This document shows positions 52,870-62,135 of a stretch of DNA of 64,000 bases, one piece after another. Each line of letters begins with the position of its first letter. The stretch's first letter is position 1. The translations under genes were made by a program, and so were the position numbers. A model generated the notes under the pieces. That model was not told the DNA's origin. It did no database searches and saw nothing but the letters and a program-made list of their open reading frames with translations. Origin of the DNA: Clostridium sp. Cult1 (GTDB lineage Bacteria > Bacillota > Clostridia > Tissierellales > Tepidimicrobiaceae); contig NZ_PPXW01000001.1 in NCBI RefSeq assembly GCF_021655095.1, positions 928,368 through 992,367 of the forward strand, in the 5' to 3' direction.

Positions 52870-53238
52870 ATGAATAAAAATCATGATGAAAATTGCAATT
52901 GCGAGCATGACCATGAGCACTGTGATTGTGATCACGAGATGGATGTAATCTATCTTACCCTTGATGATGATACAGAAATAGAATGTAATGTTATAGGAAT
53001 CTTTGAGGTAGATGATTATGAGTACATTGCATTAGTACCAGTAGACGATGACCAAGTACTATTATATAGATACGAGGAATACGAAGATGGTATAGATTTA
53101 GTAAATATTGAAGATGATGAAGAATTAGACATAGCATCTGAAGCCTTTTATACTTTATTTGTAGAAGATTTAGATGATGAATACGATTATTATGACGATG
53201 ATGAAGATGATTATTATGAGGAGGATGATGAAATATAG
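52870..53238 (+). CDS. DUF1292 protein with His/Cys N-terminus and acidic tail
   Basis: 122 residues. The N-terminal ~24 residues carry His and Cys in alternation (HDENCNCEHDHEHCDCDHE), likely metal binding. The core MDVIYLTLDDDTEIECNVIGIFEVDDYEYIALVP is DUF1292, and the last 30 residues are almost all Asp/Glu/Tyr. Very acidic and cytoplasmic; function unknown. SD AAAGGAG. Confidence 0.85.
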   Translation: MNKNHDENCNCEHDHEHCDCDHEMDVIYLTLDDDTEIECNVIGIFEVDDYEYIALVPVDDDQVLLYRYEEYEDGIDLVNIEDDEELDIASEAFYTLFVEDLDDEYDYYDDDEDDYYEEDDEI

Positions 53239-53264
53239 GTTCTTTGGAACCTATATTTTTTCTT
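53231..53264 (+). terminator. Rho-independent terminator
   Basis: AAATATAGGTTC/GAACCTATATTT hairpin with a T-rich tail; the stop codon of the DUF1292 gene is inside the stem. Confidence 0.87.
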
Positions 53265-53328
53265 CTTAATTGGAGTAAACTTTGGTATACTTAAACTAAG
53301 TATTAAAAATAGAGGTGAAATCAATAAT

Positions 53329-54162
53329 ATGTACAAGCTAATTGCCATAGATTTAGATGGCACTTTATTAAACGACAATAAAATAATTCCTGAAGACAAT
53401 TTAAAACTAATGAAAGAAATAATCGATAATGGTTATGAAGTTGTTATTGCAACGGGGAGAAGGTATTGGTCTGCTAAGCAATTAGTAAAGGATATAAATA
53501 GGCCTATGGTTATATTAGCTAATAACGGCAATATAGTCAGGGACACTAAAGATGATCAAATAATAATTAAAAAATATTTAGATTTAAAGGATTTTAAGAC
53601 ATTAATTCAAGAAGGAAAAGAAAGAGGATTATATCCAATAATCCATGTAGATCAATTTGAAAAAGGAATAGATCTAATAATTGAAATGGATAAAGATCAT
53701 AAAAAATACCATAACTATGTGGCTCAATCTGAAGAAAGATATAAAAAAGTGGAAAATTTTTTGGAAATTGAGGAGGATAAAATATTAGCTGTAGTATATG
53801 CTGGAGGTAAAGAAGAATTAAAAGGATTCCATTATCATATAAATGAAAAGTATCCTAATAGATTTAATTCTCATGTAATGGAAAATGTAATAGTAGCAGA
53901 AGCTTTATTAGAGATAATGAATCCGTTAGGTTGCAAATGGTTAAGTTTATCAGAATATGCTAAGGAAAAGGGAATAGCTGAAAGGGAAATCATTGCTATT
54001 GGAGATGATAACAATGATGCTCAGATGATAAAAAATGCAGGATGTGGTATAGCAATGAAAAATGCCAGTGAAGGAGTAAAGAAAGTAGCCAATGTAATTA
54101 CGGAAAAGGATAACAATGAATCTGGAGTAGCTTTTGAACTAAAGAAAATATTACGCTTATAG
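53329..54162 (+). CDS. HAD-family Cof-type phosphatase
   Basis: 277 residues. AIDLDGTLL holds the nucleophilic Asp, VIATGRRYWSAKQL is motif II with the C2 cap following, and AIGDDNNDAQMIKNAG is motif IV. Cytoplasmic sugar-phosphate or nucleotide phosphatase; substrate not predictable. SD GAGGTG; the peroxiredoxin gene follows 10 nt later. Confidence 0.9.
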   Translation: MYKLIAIDLDGTLLNDNKIIPEDNLKLMKEIIDNGYEVVIATGRRYWSAKQLVKDINRPMVILANNGNIVRDTKDDQIIIKKYLDLKDFKTLIQEGKERGLYPIIHVDQFEKGIDLIIEMDKDHKKYHNYVAQSEERYKKVENFLEIEEDKILAVVYAGGKEELKGFHYHINEKYPNRFNSHVMENVIVAEALLEIMNPLGCKWLSLSEYAKEKGIAEREIIAIGDDNNDAQMIKNAGCGIAMKNASEGVKKVANVITEKDNNESGVAFELKKILRL

Positions 54163-54172
54163 GAGGGTGACT

Positions 54173-54622
54173 ATGTCAAAATACAATTTTATTTTAAAGG
54201 AAACTGATGGAAAGGATATTTCCTTAGAGGATTTTAAAGGACAAAATATAGTATTGTACTTTTATCCTAAGGATAATACGGCCGGTTGAACTACTGAAGC
54301 TACCGAGTTTCGGGACTTACATGATGAGTTTCTAAAAATGGATACTATTATATTAGGAATCAGTAGGGATAGTTTAAAATCTCATGCTAAGTTTAGAGAA
54401 AAACAAAATCTACCTTTTCTTCTTTTAAGTGATCCAACAGAAGAAGTACATAATTTATTTGGAGTTATGAAACTTAAGAAGATGTATGGAAGGGAGTATA
54501 TGGGAGTAGAAAGGTCTACTTTTATCTTCGACAAAGAAGGAGAATTGGTAAAAGAATTTAGAAATATAAAAGCAAAGGGGCATGCAGAAAAAGTCTTAGA
54601 GTTTATTAAAAAAGAGCTTTAG
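54173..54622 (+). CDS. Selenocysteine peroxiredoxin (BCP/PrxU type)
   Basis: 149 residues if the TGA at 54287-54289 is selenocysteine 39. The site is FYPKDNTAG-Sec-TTEATEF, exactly the peroxidatic position of BCP-family peroxiredoxins (normally PGCTTEA). The BCP resolving cysteine five residues later is replaced by Thr (EATEF). Downstream LGISRDSLKSHAKFREKQNLPFLLLSDP and MGVERSTFIFDKEG are canonical. It reduces peroxides. AGGAGGG precedes ATG 54173. Conventional gene callers would miss the first 55 codons. A CCGA-GTT-TCGG hairpin lies 13 nt after the TGA, as in grdF. Confidence 0.9.
54303..54313 (+). promoter_or_regulatory. Candidate SECIS stem-loop in the peroxiredoxin gene
   Basis: CCGA-GTT-TCGG, a 4-bp stem with a G/U apical loop, beginning 13 nt after the TGA; the same distance as in grdF. 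Confidence 0.5.
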
Positions 54623-54653
54623 TATTAATCGTTAAATAACGAGGAGGGGTATT

Positions 54654-56771
54654 GTGAAGAGAAAAAATTTATTATCTATTTTTTTAGTTTTAGTAATTTT
54701 ACTAAGTAGTTTTCAACTAGGTTATGCAGTAGATTCAAATAATCTTACTAAGTACGATATGAACATTAAGTTGAATAGAGAAGAACATACTGTAGAAGGT
54801 GAACAAAGTATTAGCTTTGTAAATACTTACAATGATGATTTGAAAGAATTGGTATTCCATCTATATCCTAATTCCTTTAAATCCTATGAAACAATGCCTG
54901 CCATTGGTGGTATGTACTATCCAATGGATGGAGAAAAAATTGAAATGAAGGAAGAAGAAAAAGGATATATAAAAATTCATCAAGTATATATAGATAAAAA
55001 AGAAGCCGAATTTAAAGAGAATGAGCAAATATTAAGAATTCCCTTAGACAAGCCTTTGGGGAAAGGAGAAAAAATCCAGCTGAAAATCAAATTTACATTA
55101 AAAGTTCCAGAGGGTTATCAGCGCCTACACCAAATGGAAGGAACCTACTCTCTAACCAATTGGTATCCTTTGTTATCCATTTATAACGAAAAGACAAAAA
55201 AATGGGATGAAAACCCATATCACCCTATTGGAGAATCTAACTATAGTGATATTTCAGATTATAATGTAAAACTCACCGTTCCTAAAGATATGGTAGTAGC
55301 ACCTACTGGCACTATAATAGAGGAAAAGGTAGCTGGTGACGATAAAATAATAAATATAAAAGCCAAAAATGTTAGAGATTTTGTAATTTTAATGAGTCCA
55401 AATTATAAAGTTAAAACTAAGGAAGTAGACGGAATAAAGATTAGCAACTATTATATGAAGAATAAGAGCCATCCCGTTGATAAAACAGCAGAAAAAGTAT
55501 TAGATGAAGTTGCTAAAGCTATAAAGTTTTTAAACAATACTATAGGCAGATATCCTTATGATGAATTGAGGATAGTAGAAACTTATCTTTCTGGAGGAGC
55601 TATGGAATATCCTCAAGTAATCCAGATGGGTGGATACCATGATTTGTCCCATGTAAATATTGAAGAGAATGCACCTTTTATTATAGAAGCAGCAGTTCAT
55701 GAAACAGTACACCAATGGTGGTATGTAGGAGTAGGGAACGATGAATTTAATGAACCTTTCTTAGACGAATCTTTAACCGTATTTACCACTGCCTATTATT
55801 TTGAGAAGGAATACGATAAGTACCATGAAAATGGAGTAGCTTACACTATAAGAAACAGAGTATATCCGTCAACAGTACTTCCACTAAATAGTAGCGTAGA
55901 TGATTTTAAGGACTGGGGAGATTATTCTTTAGCTATATATACAAGAGGACCTGCTTTTTTTGAAGATTTAAGACAACAAGTTGGGGAAGAAAAATTTGTT
56001 GAAATCCTACAAACTTATTATGAGGAATATTTATTTAAAAACGCAAGTATAGACGGTTTATTAAATATTATAGAAAAAGTAGCAGGAAAAGAAATTAGAA
56101 AGGTTATGGATAAAGCTGTTAAAGAACCAAATTATCATCCCGAAAGTATACAATTGAGCCAGGAAGAACAAATGCTTTTTTATAGAAGGCAAGAAAAGCA
56201 AAGGTTGAGAAGATATGAGAATGCAAAGGGATTAGTATTAGGCAGTATAGTCCTTAGGGCATTAGATGGAGAAGAATTAATATTAGTAAGACCAGAACAT
56301 ATAAAAGATAAGGATTTACAGAAACTAGAAGAGTTAATAAGAATGCTTACAAACGATTTGGAAATTCAATTTGGTATTAAGGTTAAGATAGTTGAAGAAA
56401 GAAACCTTACAGATAAGGATAGAGAAAACAATGTAATACTAATAGGTTATCCTAAAAAGATAGATTTTATAAAGGAAATAAAAACAGAACTTCCAATCGA
56501 TTTAAATTCAGAAACAATTGATATTAATGGAATTTCCATTAAAAATGAAAATATATCTGGTATTTTTATATCAAAAAATCCAAACAATAATAAGAAACTA
56601 GCTTTAATTATATTTCTAGATGAAAACTCAGTTAAGAAAGAACATATTGTAACACCTGAAGGATATATATTAGATATGGATACAATATATCAATATAATC
56701 CACTATATAATTCAGATGTTCAATTTATAATAAATATGGGGGATGTAGAAGTAAAAGGAATGTACAAATAG
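54654..56771 (+). CDS. Secreted M1-family zinc metallopeptidase
   Basis: 705 residues with an N-terminal signal peptide (LLSIFLVLVILLSSFQLGYA). The aminopeptidase N-like core is clear: GGAMEYP (exopeptidase motif), zinc-binding HETVHQWWY, and the third ligand Glu in NEPFLDESL 18 residues later. The ~160 C-terminal residues are unassigned. Cell-surface or secreted aminopeptidase fits proteolytic nutrition. GTG start after GAGGAGGGG. Confidence 0.92.
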   Translation: MKRKNLLSIFLVLVILLSSFQLGYAVDSNNLTKYDMNIKLNREEHTVEGEQSISFVNTYNDDLKELVFHLYPNSFKSYETMPAIGGMYYPMDGEKIEMKEEEKGYIKIHQVYIDKKEAEFKENEQILRIPLDKPLGKGEKIQLKIKFTLKVPEGYQRLHQMEGTYSLTNWYPLLSIYNEKTKKWDENPYHPIGESNYSDISDYNVKLTVPKDMVVAPTGTIIEEKVAGDDKIINIKAKNVRDFVILMSPNYKVKTKEVDGIKISNYYMKNKSHPVDKTAEKVLDEVAKAIKFLNNTIGRYPYDELRIVETYLSGGAMEYPQVIQMGGYHDLSHVNIEENAPFIIEAAVHETVHQWWYVGVGNDEFNEPFLDESLTVFTTAYYFEKEYDKYHENGVAYTIRNRVYPSTVLPLNSSVDDFKDWGDYSLAIYTRGPAFFEDLRQQVGEEKFVEILQTYYEEYLFKNASIDGLLNIIEKVAGKEIRKVMDKAVKEPNYHPESIQLSQEEQMLFYRRQEKQRLRRYENAKGLVLGSIVLRALDGEELILVRPEHIKDKDLQKLEELIRMLTNDLEIQFGIKVKIVEERNLTDKDRENNVILIGYPKKIDFIKEIKTELPIDLNSETIDINGISIKNENISGIFISKNPNNNKKLALIIFLDENSVKKEHIVTPEGYILDMDTIYQYNPLYNSDVQFIINMGDVEVKGMYK

Positions 56772-56785
56772 AAAAGGTGAAATAA

Positions 56786-57766
56786 TTGGAAATAACAGTA
56801 TACAATGTTTATTCTAAGTATTTAAAAGAAAGATTTGGAGAAAAGGTATATAAACTACCTATTAATTTGCCCCTTACTTGTCCTAATAGGGATGGTTGTA
56901 TAGGTACTGGTGGTTGTATATTTTGTGGAGAAGAGGGAGGTTCCTTTGAGAACCTTCCCAATACCCTTACTGTAAAAGAACAAATAGATAAAAATAAAAA
57001 ATATATAAGTATGAAGTATAAAGCAAAAAAATTTATCTCTTATTTTCAAAACTTTACCAACACCTATTTACCTTTAGAGGATTTTAAAAAATATATTGAA
57101 GAATCCATAGTAGAGGGAGTTGTTGGTATATCGGTATCCACAAGACCTGATTGTATAAATAACGAATATTTAGAGTATTTATCCTATATAAAGGATAGAT
57201 ATAGATTGGAAATTACCTTGGAGTTAGGTTTACAAACTGTTAATTACCATACTTTGAGAAAAATTAATAGAGGTCATTCTTTAGCGGAATTAATAGATGC
57301 AGTGTTAAGGACTAAAAAATATGGAATTAGGACTTGTATTCATTTAATTTTAAATCTCCCTTGGGACACTATGGAGGATACTATAGAAAATGCAAAAATA
57401 TTATCTGCACTGGGAGTTGATGAAGTTAAACTTCACGCACTATATATAGTTGAGGGAACAGAATTGGGCAAGATTTATAAAGAAGGACGAGTCAAATTAA
57501 TATCTAAGGATGAATACAAAGAAAGGGTAATTACATTTTTAGAGTATTTAGATGAAAAAATAATTATACAAAGGATTATTGGCAGAGCTCCAGAAGAAAA
57601 TGCTTTGTTTGTAAATTGGAATGAAAGTTGGTGGAAGATAAGAGATGAAATAGTAAGGGAAATGGTAGAGAGAAATATAAAACAGGGAATCAAGTGTAAT
57701 TATTTAAATGGAAAAGCAATTAAGATGAAAAAAATAGAGGAAAAAGATAATAAATGTAGAATATAA
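56786..57766 (+). CDS. Radical SAM protein, TIGR01212/YhcC family
   Basis: 326 residues. LTCPNRDGCIGTGGCIFC contains the cluster cysteines (C-x7-C-type spacing typical of YhcC), and VEGVVGISVSTRPDC, ELGLQTVNYHTLRKINRGH and LILNLPWDTMEDT are family signatures. Member of a widespread radical SAM family with uncertain substrate (tRNA-linked in some reports). TTG start after AAAAGGTG. Confidence 0.85.
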   Translation: MEITVYNVYSKYLKERFGEKVYKLPINLPLTCPNRDGCIGTGGCIFCGEEGGSFENLPNTLTVKEQIDKNKKYISMKYKAKKFISYFQNFTNTYLPLEDFKKYIEESIVEGVVGISVSTRPDCINNEYLEYLSYIKDRYRLEITLELGLQTVNYHTLRKINRGHSLAELIDAVLRTKKYGIRTCIHLILNLPWDTMEDTIENAKILSALGVDEVKLHALYIVEGTELGKIYKEGRVKLISKDEYKERVITFLEYLDEKIIIQRIIGRAPEENALFVNWNESWWKIRDEIVREMVERNIKQGIKCNYLNGKAIKMKKIEEKDNKCRI

Positions 57767-57800
57767 TAATAAAGTATAAAATATAAAGGGGATGATTATC

Positions 57801-58226
57801 ATGGCCAAATTTATTTTAGGACCAAAGGGCAGTGGTAAAACCAAATGGCTAATAGATAGAGCAAACGAGGAAATTAAAAAAGGTAACGGGAATATAGTAT
57901 TTATTGATGTGGATGACAATCATATATTTAGCCTTGATTATTCTGTAAGGCTTATTAATGCCATGGAGTTCAATATTAAAAATATAGAATCTTTCTATGG
58001 CTTTTTGTGTGGAATTATAGGGATGGACTATGATGTTGAGAAGATATATATAGATGGAATATATAATGTATTTCCTTTAAAAAATGATGAATTAGAAAAA
58101 CTTGTAGAAGGATTAAATTTAATAGAGGAAAAATTTAATACGGAATTCTATATTGGTGTGGATTTGAAAATGGAAGAGATGCCTGATAAATTAAAGAAAA
58201 ATTGTATTGAATTAGAGATAGATTAG
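57801..58226 (+). CDS. Small P-loop NTPase-like protein
   Basis: About 141 residues. Walker A GPKGSGKTKWL near the N-terminus and a Walker B-like VFIDVDD. Otherwise unassigned; too short for a typical kinase. I choose ATG 57801, 9 nt from AAAGGGG. A terminator at 58226-58256 follows. Confidence 0.65.
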   Translation: MAKFILGPKGSGKTKWLIDRANEEIKKGNGNIVFIDVDDNHIFSLDYSVRLINAMEFNIKNIESFYGFLCGIIGMDYDVEKIYIDGIYNVFPLKNDELEKLVEGLNLIEEKFNTEFYIGVDLKMEEMPDKLKKNCIELEID

Positions 58227-58256
58227 GCAGGAAATACTCCTGCCCCTCACTTTTTA
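58226..58256. terminator. Bidirectional terminator between convergent genes
   Basis: GGCAGGA/TCCTGCC stem, 5-nt loop, then CCTCACTTTTT; it overlaps the ends of both flanking genes. Confidence 0.8.
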
Positions 58257-58439
58257 TCATTGCATAGAATTGTTGTCGGGTCTAAAGGTAGCACAGTCTG
58301 TTTCCTCAGTAGAAGAGGCATTTCTTGGCTGTATTTCTATCTTTGCTGCACTACATTGGTCTCCAGACACATAATAATGACAAGTATTTACAACACATTT
58401 AACACCGTCAAGAGGTTCGCTTGTTTTTTCTATACGCAT
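58257..58439 (-). CDS. DUF1540 small cysteine protein
   Basis: 60 residues with four spaced cysteines (VKCVVNTCHYY, DQCSAAK, DCATF), the pattern of DUF1540 (rubredoxin-like or zinc-binding). SD AAAGGAG on the minus strand 7 nt before the ATG. Function unknown, possibly spore-associated in clostridia. Confidence 0.85.
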   Translation of the reverse strand: MRIEKTSEPLDGVKCVVNTCHYYVSGDQCSAAKIEIQPRNASSTEETDCATFRPDNNSMQ

Positions 58440-58546
58440 AGCAATCTCCTTTCATTTAAAATATAGGTTGAATTATCTTAAGGTTCACCATAATTATTTT
58501 GTGTTTTAAATAGTTTTTTATACAAAATTCTGATAAGGAGCATTAC

Positions 58547-59272
58547 ATGAATAAAATGGAAAGATTAGATAAAATTCTATCCAATATGGGATATGGAAGC
58601 AGAAAAGATGTGAAAAAGATAATAAAAGAAGGTAGAGTAGAAATAAATGGTGAAATAATCTATAAGAATGATTACAAAATAAATCCATATACCGACGAAA
58701 TTAAACTAGATGGAGAAGAAATTTATTTTAGAAAATATGTATATATTATGATGAATAAACCAAAAGGATTAGTTTCATCAACTGATGATCCTATAAATAG
58801 AACGGTTTTGGAATTGTTAGATGAGGAATATTTAATTTTCAATCCATTTCCCGCTGGTAGACTCGATAAAGATACGGAAGGACTACTTATTTTAACTAAT
58901 GATGGAAAATTAGCCCATGAACTATTATCACCCAAAAAGGGAGTTGAAAAAACCTATTATGTAGAAGTAGATGGATATGTAGAGGAAGAACATAAGAAAT
59001 TATTTAATGAGGGAGTCACTTTAGATGATGGTTATAAAACTCTATCAGCAAAGCTTAAAATAATTGAGTCAGGTTTTATTTCAAAGGTAGAGTTAACCAT
59101 TAAAGAAGGAAAATTTCATCAAGTAAAAAGGATGTTTCAAGCTATTGATATGGAGGTAATATATCTTAAAAGGATTTCTATGGGGCCAATAAAATTAGAT
59201 GAGAGATTAGAATTAGGCCAATATAGGGAATTAGCTGAGGAGGAAATTAAATTATTAAAAGAAAAAAATTAA
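58547..59272 (+). CDS. Pseudouridine synthase, RsuA/RluB family
   Basis: 241 residues: an N-terminal S4 RNA-binding domain (RLDKILSNMGYGSRKDVKKII) and the catalytic domain with the Asp in PAGRLDKDTEGLLILTNDG. Acts on rRNA; RluB (23S) versus RsuA (16S) is not settled here. SD AAGGAG. Confidence 0.92.
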   Translation: MNKMERLDKILSNMGYGSRKDVKKIIKEGRVEINGEIIYKNDYKINPYTDEIKLDGEEIYFRKYVYIMMNKPKGLVSSTDDPINRTVLELLDEEYLIFNPFPAGRLDKDTEGLLILTNDGKLAHELLSPKKGVEKTYYVEVDGYVEEEHKKLFNEGVTLDDGYKTLSAKLKIIESGFISKVELTIKEGKFHQVKRMFQAIDMEVIYLKRISMGPIKLDERLELGQYRELAEEEIKLLKEKN

Positions 59273-59322
59273 AAATTATGATATAATCTATTAAGAATTC
59301 ATATTTAGATAGGGTGTTATAA

Positions 59323-59874
59323 TTGGCGCAGTTTAAAAGAAAGGGGATATTTGAAACTTTTTTTCAAAACAGATCTTCCCTTATAATCCAATATACAAAT
59401 GGGGATATTACCAAGAAAGAATTTTTAGAGTATAATTTTGATTTCGTTCAAGAGATGAATATTAAACCTTTTTCAAGAATCGATAGTTTTGAAAAGGGAA
59501 TGTATAATTATCAATATTATAATGTTTTAGCTAAGTATTATACTATGCTAGCTAAAGATATAAGAAGATCAGGAAAGCATAGTAAATATTATACTTATTA
59601 CAAAAACATGGGTAATGAGTATTATCACCAAAAGGATAGAGCAACCTTACAATTATTAAGATTTTTAGAATTTGAAAATGTGGAAGCCTATTTTATTCAG
59701 GTAGAATCTAAATTTTTACAGGACAAATTATATGAAATTGTGTTATTAGATTACAAAGAGGCTATTTTCCACTCTAAAAGTTATTGGCTGTTGGGTATAT
59801 TAAAGGAGGAAGGAGTTTTTTTAGAAGGAAAGAAAAAATCCCTCATAGATGGGTATATTAATGAAAGATATTAA
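59323..59874 (+). CDS. Conserved-looking helical protein, unknown
   Basis: 183 residues, basic and aromatic-rich (YYTYYKNMGNEYYHQ), predicted all helical, no signal peptide; I recognise no named domain. TTG start after AGGGTG. Sits between an RNA pseudouridine synthase and dapF. The stop codon lies in a terminator. Confidence 0.6.
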   Translation: MAQFKRKGIFETFFQNRSSLIIQYTNGDITKKEFLEYNFDFVQEMNIKPFSRIDSFEKGMYNYQYYNVLAKYYTMLAKDIRRSGKHSKYYTYYKNMGNEYYHQKDRATLQLLRFLEFENVEAYFIQVESKFLQDKLYEIVLLDYKEAIFHSKSYWLLGILKEEGVFLEGKKKSLIDGYINERY

Positions 59875-59909
59875 AATAAATAGCGGCAAATAGCTGCTAT
59901 TTATTTTAA
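59871..59909 (+). terminator. Rho-independent terminator
   Basis: TTAAAATAAATAGC/GCTATTTATTTTAA stem enclosing a short GC pair and loop; A and T tracts make it bidirectional in principle. Confidence 0.7.
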
Positions 59910-59941
59910 GGCAAAAAATTAATGATAGAAAGGAGATTGAC

Positions 59942-60781
59942 ATGGAGTTTACTAAGATGGAAGCCACAGGGAATGATTTTGTTGTATTTAATGGATTTAA
60001 ATATTCTATTGATAATTATAGAGATTTAGCAATGAAATCCTGTCATAGACATTATTCTGTTGGTGGAGATGGTATCCTAGTATGTGAAAAATCAGACATA
60101 GCTGATGTGAAAATGATATATTATAATTCTGATGGTTCGAGAGGGGAAATGTGTGGTAACGGAATAAGATGTTTTTCAAAATATGTATACGAAGAAGGTT
60201 TAGTAGATTCAAAAGTCTTTAAAGTAGAAACATTAGCTGGCATTAAAACCATATGGTTAGAAACAGATAATAAAGGCATAGTGGAAACAGTAAAAGTAAA
60301 CATGGGTAAACCTATTTTCAATCCTAAGGCTATTCCAGTAGATATAGATAAGGAAAGAGTAGTAGAGGAAACTATAAAGATTGAAGGGAAAGATATAGTA
60401 TATTCCTCAGTACTAGTAGGGGTTCCCCATACGGTTATTTTTATTAACGATATAGAAGATTTTGATATTAATGAATTGGGAAGTAAGCTGGAGATAGACA
60501 CTATTTTTCCATCTAAAACAAATGTCAATTTTGTCAAAATTTTAGATAGAAATAAAATAAAGGTTTACACTTGGGAAAGAGGGGCGGGAAGAACTTTAGG
60601 TTGCGGAACCGGTTCTTGCGCAAGTGTAGTTATTGGTAATCTATTAGGCAAATTAGAGAAAAAAGTTGGAGTAAAAACTGAAGGAGGGGAATTACAAGTT
60701 GAATTAGGAGATAAAGGTGAGATCTATATGAAAGGATGGGCTAATAGAATTTGTAATGGAACATTATATAATCTAATATAA
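59942..60781 (+). CDS. dapF: Diaminopimelate epimerase
   Basis: 279 residues. Active-site cysteines are in EMCGNGIRC (C71) and GCGTGSCAS; EATGNDFVVF at the N-terminus and WERGAGRTLGCGTG complete the family pattern. It interconverts LL- and meso-diaminopimelate for peptidoglycan and lysine. SD AAAGGAG. No neighbouring lysine genes are in the window. Confidence 0.95.
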   Translation: MEFTKMEATGNDFVVFNGFKYSIDNYRDLAMKSCHRHYSVGGDGILVCEKSDIADVKMIYYNSDGSRGEMCGNGIRCFSKYVYEEGLVDSKVFKVETLAGIKTIWLETDNKGIVETVKVNMGKPIFNPKAIPVDIDKERVVEETIKIEGKDIVYSSVLVGVPHTVIFINDIEDFDINELGSKLEIDTIFPSKTNVNFVKILDRNKIKVYTWERGAGRTLGCGTGSCASVVIGNLLGKLEKKVGVKTEGGELQVELGDKGEIYMKGWANRICNGTLYNLI

Positions 60782-60823
60782 ATATTATATATGGAATTTA
60801 TTATTGAGAATGGAGGTATCTTT

Positions 60824-62074
60824 ATGACAGAAATGAACAAAAAAAGCTTTTGGGACTATTATAGATTTCCTATTATATTACTTTCATCAATAATATTAGG
60901 AAGTATTATTGGTTTAATAATGGGAGAGAAGGCTTCGATATTTCAACCTTTAGGTGATATATTTTTAAATATAATGTTTACAATAGTAGTCCCTTTAGTT
61001 TTTGTAACCATTACCAGCGCTGTATCTAGTATGGTAGATATGAAAAGGCTAGGTAGAATAATAGGTAGTATGCTTTTAGTATTCGTTATTACAGGACTTA
61101 TTGCTTCAATAATAATGATAACAGTAGTAAACATATTTCCTCCTGCTAAAGGAGTAAAACTAACCATGGAGTCGGCAGAGGAAATAACTCCTTTGAAGAC
61201 AGGGGAACAAATAGTCAAAGCCATAACCGTCAGTGATTTCCCAGAACTAATATCTAGGAAAAATATGCTTCCATTGATTATTTTTTCAATATTTTTTGGG
61301 CTATGCGTTAGCCTATTAGGAGAAAGAGCTAAACCCATATCCAATTTATTAAATATTTTATCGGAAGTTTTTTTAAAAATGGTATCCATAGTCATGTACT
61401 ATGCACCTATCGGTTTAGGGGCATATTTTGCTTCATTAATAGGAACTTTTGGGCCTGAATTATTAGGATCCTATGCAAGAGCAATGATAGTCTATTATCC
61501 TATTTGTATAGTCTATTTTTTCGTAGCCTTTTTCTTCTATTCTTATTTTGCTGGTGGAAGAGAAGGGGTAAAGGTATATTTTAAAAATATATTTCCAGTA
61601 GCAATTACTTCCTTAGCAACTCAAAGCAGTATTGCTACATTACCTGTAAATTTAAGTGCGGCAAAAAAGATAGGAATTCCAAAAGATATTAGAGATATTG
61701 TAATTCCTATTGGAGCTACTGCTCATATGGATGGGTCCTGTTTAAGTGCTATCTTAAAGATTGCTTTTATGTTCGGTATTTTTGGAATACCTTTTAAAGG
61801 AATAGGAACCTATATCACAGCCATAATAATCTCTATATTGAGTGGGGTAGTTATGTCGGGAGTTCCAGGTGGTGGATTAATTGGGGAAATGTTAATAGTA
61901 AATCTATATGGATTTCCGCCAGAAGCTTTTCCAATAATAGCAACTATTGGGTATTTAGTAGATCCACCAGCTACAATGATCAATGTAACTGGCGATACAG
62001 TAGCTTCTATGATGGTAACTAGAGTTATCGAAGGAAAGAATTGGTTATCACAAAAGCTTACTGCAAAAGAGTAA
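60824..62074 (+). CDS. Dicarboxylate/amino acid:cation symporter (DAACS)
   Basis: About 416 residues, eight transmembrane segments plus re-entrant loops. Signatures: SLATQSSIATLPVNLSAAKKIGIP (HP1 Ser-rich), IPIGATAHMDGSCLS (NMDGT-like in TM7, here HMDGS), SGVPGGGLIGEML and DPPATMINVTGDTVASMMV (TM8). The NMDGT change to HMDGS could shift substrate choice. ATG 60824 after TGGAGGT. Glutamate/aspartate or succinate-like import is expected. Confidence 0.9.
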   Translation: MTEMNKKSFWDYYRFPIILLSSIILGSIIGLIMGEKASIFQPLGDIFLNIMFTIVVPLVFVTITSAVSSMVDMKRLGRIIGSMLLVFVITGLIASIIMITVVNIFPPAKGVKLTMESAEEITPLKTGEQIVKAITVSDFPELISRKNMLPLIIFSIFFGLCVSLLGERAKPISNLLNILSEVFLKMVSIVMYYAPIGLGAYFASLIGTFGPELLGSYARAMIVYYPICIVYFFVAFFFYSYFAGGREGVKVYFKNIFPVAITSLATQSSIATLPVNLSAAKKIGIPKDIRDIVIPIGATAHMDGSCLSAILKIAFMFGIFGIPFKGIGTYITAIIISILSGVVMSGVPGGGLIGEMLIVNLYGFPPEAFPIIATIGYLVDPPATMINVTGDTVASMMVTRVIEGKNWLSQKLTAKE

Positions 62075-62091
62075 ATATTGTTTACATAAAT

Positions 62092-62135
62092 AAAAGGATG
62101 CTAGGCAATAGAATAAAGCCTACCATCCTTTTTTA
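62092..62135. terminator. Bidirectional terminator between convergent genes
   Basis: AAAAGGATG-c-TAGGC / GCCTA-c-CATCCTTTT hairpin with a single mismatch, ending in T6. Confidence 0.85.

Noticed and set aside
54287-54289. Peroxiredoxin as a pseudogene starting at an internal ATG (54338)
   Set aside because: The upstream 55 codons encode the standard BCP N-terminus in frame with a good SD; the TGA is at the peroxidatic Cys position.
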